DNA of 29,114 bases, taken from IMG/VR virus record IMGVR_UViG_3300030329_000925, positions 1 to 29,114 of that record; one strand, 5' to 3'. Position 1 is the first letter of the stretch, and the number at the start of each line of letters is the position of its first letter. Of the stretch, positions 1 through 5,708 are shown piece by piece. This DNA is from a virus. The notes under the pieces were generated by a model, which saw only the letters and a program-made list of their open reading frames with translations, made no database searches and was not told the origin of the DNA. The position numbers and the translations under genes were made by a program.

Positions 1-177
1 ATAGCTCTTGATTTTGGAGAAAGTCAGTTGCATTCTCAGATGCGAGATGGTAGCACATCAGCTACAATATTCTTTTTAAAAACAAAAGGAAAGAAAAGAG
101 GTTATGTGGAAAAGAGCGAATTAGATATTACCTCTGATAACGAACCTATCAAAATTAATATCAATCTTGGAGATTAA
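1..177 (+). CDS. terS: Terminase small subunit, C-terminal fragment (left copy)
   Basis: This is an open frame from the first base to TAA at 175-177, giving the last 58 residues of the same protein that is complete at 28230-28574. The N-terminal DNA-binding half is missing only because the window starts here. The first 40 residues match the right copy exactly. The tail differs at several positions (end of left copy ININLGD, right copy INIDLRD). The stop overlaps the start region of the large terminase. It should be read as the left edge of a circular map, not as a broken gene. Confidence 0.88.
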   Translation: MALDFGESQLHSQMRDGSTSATIFFLKTKGKKRGYVEKSELDITSDNEPIKININLGD

Positions 178-717
178 TCCTGAATTTACTAAAACACAAA
201 AAGAGTGTTTAAAATATTTGTTTGATAACAAAACAAAAGAAGTATTATTTGGGGGTGCGGCAGGTGGCGGTAAATCATGGGTTGGTGTAAGCTACTTAAT
301 ATTAATGGCAACTAAATATCCTAAGACTAGATATTTAATGGGCAGATCTAAATTGGATGCGCTAAAGAAAACAACACTAAACACTTTCTTTGAGGTTTGT
401 ACAGCTTGGAAGTTGAAAGCAATAGAGCATTACACTTTTAACGGATCAAGTAATGTGATAACATTTTACAATGGATCAGAGATAATACTAAAAGATTTGT
501 TTTTATATCCATCAGATAGAAACTTTGATAGCTTAGGTTCGTTAGAGATTACATCAGCTTTTATTGATGAAGCAAATCAAATAACAGAAAAAGCAAAGAA
601 CGTAGTTGCTTCAAGATTAAGATACAAGCTAGATGAAAATGGATTAATCCCTAAAATGCTAATGACTTGCAACCCTGCAAAGAACTGGGTGTACACAGAG
701 TATTACAGACCAGCAAA
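1..717. repeat. Left copy of a diverged terminal direct repeat
   Basis: Bases 1-717 align without a single gap to 28398-29114. By hand count about 56 positions differ (about 92 % identity). Differences are mostly third codon positions of terL, plus a dense cluster at 121-170 covering the last codons of terS. This is an overlap of a circular or circularly permuted genome of 28,397 bp, but from two non-identical variants. Seen directly; the cause is inference. Confidence 0.93.
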
Positions 718-1477
718 AGATAATTCAATAAAACCTTATAGAAAGTTCATACAAAGTTTAGTAGGTGATAACACTTATATATCTAAGCATTATGAGAAAC
801 AGCTATTTGAATTAGATGAACTGAGCAAACAAAGATTACTATATGGTAATTGGGAATATGATGCAACAGATGATAGCTTAATAGATTATAACTCAATTAT
901 AAGTTTGTTCAACCAGCAAGGTGTAGATGGTGAAAAGTATATAACATGTGATGTGGCTCGTTTTGGTAGTGATAAGACAGTTATAATGTTGTGGCAAGGG
1001 TTACACCTTAGACATATAAGAACGTTGCTTAAATCGGCTGTAAATGATGTTGTGGATGAAGTAAAGAGGCTACAACAAGAGAATCAAGTTAATTTAAGGA
1101 ATATAATAGTAGATGAAGATGGAGTGGGTGGTGGTGTTAAAGATTATCTAAGATGCAAGGGGTTTGTAAATAATGCAAGACCTTTGAAAAATGAAAACTA
1201 TCAAAACTTAAAAACACAATGCTATTATAAGTTAGCTGATCTAATTAATAAAGGTCAAATAGGAATAAGCTGCTCAGATGTTAATGTTAAACAACAGATA
1301 ATAGAAGAATGCGAACAAGTTAGAACTAAAGATGCTGATAAAGATAATAAATTACAGATCATTCCAAAAGATACAGTAAAAGCTATATTAGGTAGGTCAC
1401 CTGATTATTCAGATGCTTTAGCTATGAGAATGTTTTATGAAGTGGACAGTAATTTTGGAAAGTATTTTGTGCAATAA
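167..1477 (+). CDS. terL: Terminase large subunit (ATPase and nuclease)
   Basis: DNA-packaging motor of 436 aa, a normal size for the family. A Walker A loop (GGAAGGGKS, residues 29-37) and a Walker B segment with catalytic acidic pair (AFIDEA, 131-136) form the ATPase half. The C-terminal half shows the RNase H-like nuclease pattern: CDVARFGSD near 265, an IIVDEDGVGGGV strand near 315, and the late PDYSDAL acidic motif near 415. There is no usable ATG: the first in-frame ATG is codon 47, after Walker A. TTG at 167 is the most likely start and overlaps the end of terS by 11 nt, suggesting translational coupling. A second partial copy begins near 28558. A terminator follows directly. Family assignment is secure; the exact start is not. 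Confidence 0.95.
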   Translation: MEINPEFTKTQKECLKYLFDNKTKEVLFGGAAGGGKSWVGVSYLILMATKYPKTRYLMGRSKLDALKKTTLNTFFEVCTAWKLKAIEHYTFNGSSNVITFYNGSEIILKDLFLYPSDRNFDSLGSLEITSAFIDEANQITEKAKNVVASRLRYKLDENGLIPKMLMTCNPAKNWVYTEYYRPAKDNSIKPYRKFIQSLVGDNTYISKHYEKQLFELDELSKQRLLYGNWEYDATDDSLIDYNSIISLFNQQGVDGEKYITCDVARFGSDKTVIMLWQGLHLRHIRTLLKSAVNDVVDEVKRLQQENQVNLRNIIVDEDGVGGGVKDYLRCKGFVNNARPLKNENYQNLKTQCYYKLADLINKGQIGISCSDVNVKQQIIEECEQVRTKDADKDNKLQIIPKDTVKAILGRSPDYSDALAMRMFYEVDSNFGKYFVQ

Positions 1478-1515
1478 AAAAAGAGGGCAGCCTAATGAAG
1501 ACCACCCCCCTTTTT
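1478..1515 (+). terminator. Intrinsic terminator after terL
   Basis: An A-tract with AAAAAGAGGG pairs with CCCCCCTTTTT (one A/C mismatch), with a loop of about 17 nt, and ends in five T. It starts at the terL stop. The A-tract and T-tract on the two sides would let it act in both directions. It closes the packaging transcript before the tail operon. Confidence 0.65.
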
Positions 1516-1572
1516 ATAACTAAAATGAAACAAACCGCGGCAAATATAAAAATTTTAAACTAAATAACAACT

Positions 1573-1590
1573 TTTTCTATTATATAATAT
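1573..1590 (+). promoter_or_regulatory. Conserved pre-start element, copy 1 (putative phage promoter)
   Basis: TTTTCTATTATATAATAT lies directly before ATG 1591. The core TCTATTATATAAT recurs at 10901 and 14109, with a close variant at 26873, each 0-2 nt before an ATG. The inner ATTATATAAT is a perfect palindrome and contains TATAAT. This copy follows the terL terminator, so a promoter is needed here. Calling it a promoter is inference. Confidence 0.6.
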
Positions 1591-2259
1591 ATGAAAGTAA
1601 AAATTAAGCAGGATGGTGAAGTAAAGGAATTTAAATTAATTAGCAGTTGGTCAGATGTTACTCTAGAAACTTGGGCTAAACTAATTGGATTCCAAAAAGA
1701 AATAAAGACAAAAGAGGCGCTAGAAACTATAAAAGCATTGTCTACAATTCCAAGAAAGCTGATCAAAAAGCTGGAAATAAAAGATATTGCAATTATATTA
1801 GAAAGAATAAGTGATGCGCAAAAGGGAGCAGAAAGTTCTTTGAGAAAGATAATTGAAGTGGATGGGAAAGAGTATGGGTTTCATCCTGATTTAGACTCAA
1901 TTACTCTTGGTGAATATGCAGACATAGAAACGTTCATTAAGAATGGAGTTGATAAGAACATGGCTGAATTGATGGCGGTATTGTATAGACCGATTGTAGA
2001 AAAAAAGAATAATATTTATACCATTGAAGCATATGATGGTAATATAAGTATAAGGGCGGAAGAAATGAAGAAGATGAAAGCAGAGCAAGTGCAAGGAGCC
2101 TTGCGGTTTTTTTTTGCTTTAGGGAAAGAATTGCTAGAGATTTTGCCATTATTTTTAATGGAACGAATGAAGGAGATGGAGATGGAATTGCCTCCGAATC
2201 TTTTACAGAAAAGTGGTCGTGGTTCGGGGTTTTTTACAGGTTGTCGGGAGGGCAAATAG
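1591..2259 (+). CDS. Tail-assembly-chaperone-like protein (zero-frame product)
   Basis: A 222-aa protein, first gene after the terL terminator and the conserved pre-start element, so the first gene of the tail operon. The N-terminal pattern (LISSWSDVTLETWAKLIGF, residues 16-34) is one I associate with Bacteroidetes phage tail genes, but no domain name can be fixed by eye. Residues 155-200 are helical and charged. From about residue 200 on, the sequence looks less protein-like (serine/glycine rich). A -1 frame of 84 codons is open from a nine-T run at 2107-2115 to 2369, so this is probably the short partner of a frameshift pair like lambda G/GT. The role in tail assembly rests on that architecture and the neighbours. 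Confidence 0.7.
   Translation: MKVKIKQDGEVKEFKLISSWSDVTLETWAKLIGFQKEIKTKEALETIKALSTIPRKLIKKLEIKDIAIILERISDAQKGAESSLRKIIEVDGKEYGFHPDLDSITLGEYADIETFIKNGVDKNMAELMAVLYRPIVEKKNNIYTIEAYDGNISIRAEEMKKMKAEQVQGALRFFFALGKELLEILPLFLMERMKEMEMELPPNLLQKSGRGSGFFTGCREGK
2093..2115 (+). promoter_or_regulatory. Putative programmed -1 ribosomal frameshift signal
   Basis: AAGGAG at 2093-2098 lies 10 nt upstream of a perfect slippery heptamer T TTT TTT (2109-2115) in the zero frame, part of a run of nine T. This spacing is that of the Shine-Dalgarno stimulator of E. coli dnaX. A shift here gives 175 zero-frame residues plus 84 in the -1 frame. I see no convincing downstream stem. A homopolymer length error (true T10) would also join the frames. 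Confidence 0.5.
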
Positions 2260-2369
2260 TAAATTTAGATAAAATAACAAACCTTAACTTGTTAGAATGT
2301 TTAACGTGGTTAAGTTATGAAATGGATTTAAGTACACAAAATAAAGTAAAACATGGCGGTAAGCAATAA
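2115..2369 (+). CDS. Hidden -1 frame extension of the tail chaperone (GT-like part)
   Basis: This frame is open for 84 codons after the T-run and ends with TAA at 2367-2369, inside the next gene. It has no ATG before 2322, so it can hardly be translated alone and must be joined to the gene upstream. Its second half is strongly protein-like: a tryptophan-rich motif (FTEKWSWFGVFYRLSGG) followed by a helical stretch (LNLLECLTWLSYEMDL). I recall similar KWGWY-type motifs at this place in Bacteroidetes phages; that is memory, not a search. Joined product about 259 aa. The exact shift position is uncertain, since the zero frame also looks coding until about 2185. Confidence 0.55.
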   Translation, partial: CFRERIARDFAIIFNGTNEGDGDGIASESFTEKWSWFGVFYRLSGGQIVNLDKITNLNLLECLTWLSYEMDLSTQNKVKHGGKQ

Positions 2370-2901
2370 GACATATAACAACGTTACAAACACATTAATA
2401 AGGATTGGTCAGTATCATGATCAAATATCAACAGTATCAGTTGGTGATATATATGATATTAATTTAGAAAAGCTGGAGAAATTTGTGTTAATGCACATCA
2501 ACCCGCTTAATGTAGAAACAGGGGATAGTGAGTTAATATACAACTATCAGATTTTTATTTGTGATTTAGTTTCTGAGAAAAAAGATTGGCAAACCAAACA
2601 ACATGCTGATTTAACTAAGTTAGTAGATATGAAGAACAACGAACAAGAAGTGTTCAATCAAACATTAGAAATATGTACTGATATTATTGGTATGTTAAGA
2701 CATAGTGCAAGACAATCACTAGCAGGAACTAATGATATTAATAAACCTTTGTACTTTACAGAAGATCAGTTTACAATAGAGCCATTTACAGAAAGATTTG
2801 ATAATGCTCTATGTGGTTGGACGTTTCAAATAGGAATTAAAGTAATGAACGATTTTGATGCTTGTGTAATACCAGCAACAGATTCAGGAGCAGGGTACTA
2901 A
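2353..2901 (+). CDS. Putative tail terminator/completion protein
   Basis: A 182-aa soluble protein with no membrane segment. The first 17 nt overlap the -1 frame extension of the gene before, and the stop overlaps the next start (TAATG). The C-terminal part (EPFTERFDNALCGWTFQI, then a cysteine near the end) resembles a protein common in Bacteroidetes phage head-tail/tail clusters. The position, ahead of a gp10-like protein and the tail proteins, suits a tail terminator. The assignment is from context and weak pattern memory. Confidence 0.5.
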   Translation: MAVSNKTYNNVTNTLIRIGQYHDQISTVSVGDIYDINLEKLEKFVLMHINPLNVETGDSELIYNYQIFICDLVSEKKDWQTKQHADLTKLVDMKNNEQEVFNQTLEICTDIIGMLRHSARQSLAGTNDINKPLYFTEDQFTIEPFTERFDNALCGWTFQIGIKVMNDFDACVIPATDSGAGY

Positions 2902-2990
2902 TGTGGAAAAGATTAAAAAAAATAAACGTTATAAAAATAGGGAAAGTAGAAATACAAATAATCCCACCAACTATTAGAATAAGATTATAA
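2901..2990 (+). CDS. 29-aa basic microprotein
   Basis: ATG 2901 overlaps the previous TAA by one base, and its own TAA overlaps the next ATG at 2990 in the same way (TAATG on both sides). Perfect tiling between two genes argues for real translation. The peptide begins MWKRLKKINVIKIG and is rich in Lys, Arg and Ile with two adjacent prolines near the end. It may mainly serve to pass ribosomes to the next gene. No function known to me. Confidence 0.5.
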   Translation: MWKRLKKINVIKIGKVEIQIIPPTIRIRL

Positions 2991-3199
2991 TGGAAGAAAC
3001 TTTACGAATGGTTGAAAATTACGGATTGAGTGTAGTGCTTTTAATGGGCACATGTTACGCTTTGTATAAATTTTTCTTCTTTAGCATTAGAGAAGTGAAA
3101 GATACATTTTCAAAACATCATGAAACTAATGCAAAAAACATGGAAGATTTAAAAGAAAAAATAAATACAATATTAACACTATTAAACAATAAAAAATAA
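2990..3199 (+). CDS. Small membrane protein, holin-like architecture
   Basis: 69 aa: a short polar N-terminus, one hydrophobic segment (about residues 13-33, LSVVLLMGTCYALYKFFFF), then a charged amphipathic helix with a heptad feel ending in NNKK. This layout is like BhlA/UviB-type holin-like proteins. It lies among tail genes rather than in the lysis region, so it could also be a membrane-associated structural or DNA-delivery protein. Its start is coupled to the 29-aa gene before it. Confidence 0.55.
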   Translation: MEETLRMVENYGLSVVLLMGTCYALYKFFFFSIREVKDTFSKHHETNAKNMEDLKEKINTILTLLNNKK

Positions 3200-3202
3200 A
3201 TT

Positions 3203-3658
3203 ATGGCAGACTTAGTAACAACAATTTCAGACATTGTCACTTTAAATGGACAAAGTAGAGGTAGCACAAATAGTACAACGCAATCAGGTATTACTGATGT
3301 GTATGAAAGAATAGTTTTATGCGCACATTCTAATACTACAACTGTTGCGGTTTTTGATGCAAGCCCTCATGCTTCAGCAGGTAATGTTACAATTGACAGA
3401 GATCGAACTAAATATATTAGAGTGACAAATCTTAGCGAAACAGAAAATATAGAGGTTGCTTTTGTAGGTACAGCTACACTTTATCAAGTTAAGATAAGAC
3501 CAGGATATTCTCATGTATTAAGTGAAGGTGAAGAAATCTTACTAGCAGAAGGTGACACAAGTCCTAGTTTTGGAACAATGGAATCTCTTGCGAGTATACA
3601 AGTACAACCTGTTGGTTCAACAGATACTCAGATTGAAGTGTTCGTTGCTCTTGTATAA
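3203..3658 (+). CDS. Small virion protein, beta-rich (hypothetical)
   Basis: 151 aa rich in Thr, Ser and Val with alternating beta-strand patterns and no charge clusters, typical of a virion surface or decoration protein. It starts 3 nt after the previous stop, and its TAA shares a base with the following ATG. The segment TKYIRVTNLSETENIEVAFV looks like a strand-turn-strand jelly-roll element. Context (between a membrane protein and a gp10-like tail protein) supports a structural role. Specific function unknown. Confidence 0.5.
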   Translation: MADLVTTISDIVTLNGQSRGSTNSTTQSGITDVYERIVLCAHSNTTTVAVFDASPHASAGNVTIDRDRTKYIRVTNLSETENIEVAFVGTATLYQVKIRPGYSHVLSEGEEILLAEGDTSPSFGTMESLASIQVQPVGSTDTQIEVFVALV

Positions 3659-4194
3659 TGAAAACTAAAAATATAGAAAGATACTTGGAGAGCTTTGGTA
3701 GACAGGTAGTTAATCGAGCTAAAGGGAATATTCAAAAAGCAAAAGGAGGTGGTACTGCTTTGGAGAACTCTATATATTTTAAAATTAAAAACACTCCAAC
3801 AGGATATTCAGTAGATTTCTATATGGCAGATTATGGTCAGTATGTAGATAAAGGGGTTTCAGGAACAAAAGTAAGAAGGAGTTTTAAAAACTATAAAAGC
3901 AAGGTAATACCAAGCCCTTACAAATACACTAATAAGCAGCCTCCTAGCAGGGTGTTAGATAAGTGGATAGTAAAAAAAGGTATAGCACCTAGAGATGAAA
4001 AAGGTAGGTTTATGTCAAGAAAAAGCATTTCATTTTTAATTGCTAGAAGTATATTTAGAAAAGGGATACAAGGGATTAGCTTCTTTCAAAAACCTTTAGC
4101 ATTAGGATTAAAACAATTTGGAGATGAACTTTTAGGTGGTGTAAAGGAAGATATTATAAACGGATTAAAAACACAAAAAATAACAGTTAAATAA
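3658..4194 (+). CDS. HK97 gp10-like minor tail / tail-completion protein
   Basis: 178 aa, basic. The N-terminal helix (NIERYLESFGRQVVNRAKGNI) followed by a substrate-like YVDKGVSGTK loop (about residues 60-69) is the pattern of HK97-gp10/tail-completion proteins, where an initial helix leads into a small beta sheet. The C-terminal half is unusually long, with many Lys/Arg (GRFMSRKSISFLIARSIFRK). Coupled on both sides by 1-nt stop/start overlaps. Family-level call moderate. Confidence 0.55.
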   Translation: MKTKNIERYLESFGRQVVNRAKGNIQKAKGGGTALENSIYFKIKNTPTGYSVDFYMADYGQYVDKGVSGTKVRRSFKNYKSKVIPSPYKYTNKQPPSRVLDKWIVKKGIAPRDEKGRFMSRKSISFLIARSIFRKGIQGISFFQKPLALGLKQFGDELLGGVKEDIINGLKTQKITVK

Positions 4195-5708
4195 TGGCAA
4201 CAACAGTAATACAAGAACCTGCATTTGGACGGTCAACAACACCGCCAATGCCTGTCGGTCAAAAGATTTTATTCTCAGTAAAAAATAATTCTGTGGTTAA
4301 TAATAATTTTAATGTAAAATTTGTAGCAGAAGTTTATGTGCATACAACTGTAATAGCCCCAGGATCAGGAAGTACAGGTTTCAATGTAGAGCCAGCAGGA
4401 ACATTTAAAACAACTCCAAACAATGTAGGTGTTGGAATTTTTGATTTTCAGTCTGTATTAGAGTCTTTTGTTTCTTCAGATAGTGAACCTGGACGTGGAG
4501 ATATTACTGAAGGAATTTCTAAGTTTAAAAATTACGCATATAATTCATCAAGTTACCGTTTTCCTATTCATGTAATAGATAAGTTCTCACAAAGCAGAAA
4601 CGCAATACGTTATTTTGGTGTGAAGTTTTATATAGAAGGATCAAGCACTGCAACAGGATCAATCTCAGAAATTGTCAACACAACGGCTGGTATGTTTAGT
4701 TATGTCTTTTTTAATGGTGTTTTACAGCATGATAATCATTTAACATTAAAAGCTAACACATTTTCAGCTACCAGCGCCATGGGGTATGGTTATGATTTAA
4801 TTGCTAATAACTTGTGTATGTCCTCTGTTACAAACTATGGAAATCAAGGATTTTTATCAAATGCTCCAACTGTTCAATATGCTAACAAAACAGATTATGG
4901 AACTTTTTCATATATACAAGCATTACCTATTGCAACCACAAATATTGGTAATATAGTTTTTACATGGTATGATGCTTCAGGCTCGCAATTAGGAACTCTA
5001 AATTATTTCAGCAGCACCACAACAGGAGCAAGTACAGGAGCAGGAGGTACAGGAGCAGTTACATTTGCACCTGGTAAATTGCTTTATTTTGGAGGTTTTC
5101 CAGGAAATCTTAGAAATCATTCTTCTGCATTTGAAAGTGATATTGATGATATTTCTTATTATACAATTACTCCTGAACTATTTCAAAATGGTGTTAAATT
5201 GGTAAATCAAAAAACATATACAGTCTATATTAATTGTCCTGATCTAAGAGGTTATGAAAGTGTTAGATTAGGTTGGTTAAATCAATGGGGAACTTGGGAT
5301 TATTACACTTTTACAAAGAAATCAACTAGATCAACTACAACAAAACGAACAACATATACTCAAAGCACAGGTACTTGGAATGAAGAAACATTTGCAATAA
5401 ATGGATATAAGGGAGGACGTAAAAACTTTAGAGTAAATTCAACAGAAAGATTTCAGATAAATACTGATTTTTTAACTGAAGAAGAAGGAGCATGGATGGA
5501 AAATTTAATGAACAGCCCAGAGGTTTATATAATAAATGGATTTGATAGTTCAGAAGTTGCTCCTGCTGATGATATAACAAATAAATATGTAGAGCCTGTA
5601 TTGATAACAACATCTAACTATATTAGAAAAACCATAGCAAATGATAAGTTGATACAATACACTTTTGATATAGAAAGAAATAAAACACAAAGAACACAAA
5701 CAGTATAA
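4194..5708 (+). CDS. Tail structural protein (504 aa)
   Basis: Large, beta-rich, Thr/Ser/Gly-rich protein with a low-complexity loop near residues 275-290 (repeated TGA/GAGG units). The C-terminal 130 residues include NGYKGGRKNFRVNSTERFQI and a segment LTEEEGAWMENLMNSPEVYI, followed by DKLIQYTFDIE. That order recurs in tail/baseplate proteins of Bacteroidetes phages as I know them. It is coupled to genes before and after by 1-nt overlaps (TAATG). Probably part of the distal tail or baseplate; exact role not assigned. Confidence 0.6.
   Translation: MATTVIQEPAFGRSTTPPMPVGQKILFSVKNNSVVNNNFNVKFVAEVYVHTTVIAPGSGSTGFNVEPAGTFKTTPNNVGVGIFDFQSVLESFVSSDSEPGRGDITEGISKFKNYAYNSSSYRFPIHVIDKFSQSRNAIRYFGVKFYIEGSSTATGSISEIVNTTAGMFSYVFFNGVLQHDNHLTLKANTFSATSAMGYGYDLIANNLCMSSVTNYGNQGFLSNAPTVQYANKTDYGTFSYIQALPIATTNIGNIVFTWYDASGSQLGTLNYFSSTTTGASTGAGGTGAVTFAPGKLLYFGGFPGNLRNHSSAFESDIDDISYYTITPELFQNGVKLVNQKTYTVYINCPDLRGYESVRLGWLNQWGTWDYYTFTKKSTRSTTTKRTTYTQSTGTWNEETFAINGYKGGRKNFRVNSTERFQINTDFLTEEEGAWMENLMNSPEVYIINGFDSSEVAPADDITNKYVEPVLITTSNYIRKTIANDKLIQYTFDIERNKTQRTQTV

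Noticed and set aside
1560-1766. Minus-strand open frames, here and at many other places in the window
   Set aside because: All are antisense shadows of strongly supported + strand genes, with odd composition (Leu/Ser/Phe/Tyr rich) and no plausible start context. Gene density and 1-nt overlaps on the + strand leave no room for a minus-strand operon.
2099-2120. Nine-T run as a sequencing error that simply breaks one gene
   Set aside because: Not fully excluded, but the zero frame stays protein-like for more than 20 codons after the run and a well-placed AAGGAG lies upstream, so a programmed shift is preferred. Raw reads would settle it.
2226-2235. GGGGTTTTTT as the frameshift site
   Set aside because: In the zero frame it reads GGG TTT TTT, so re-pairing after a -1 shift gives mismatches, and the conserved-looking -1 motif (FTEKWSWFG) would already lie upstream of it.
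5000-5060. Diversity-generating retroelement variable region in tail genes
   Set aside because: No reverse transcriptase and no template repeat copy was seen anywhere in the window; the Gly/Thr stretch is ordinary low complexity.
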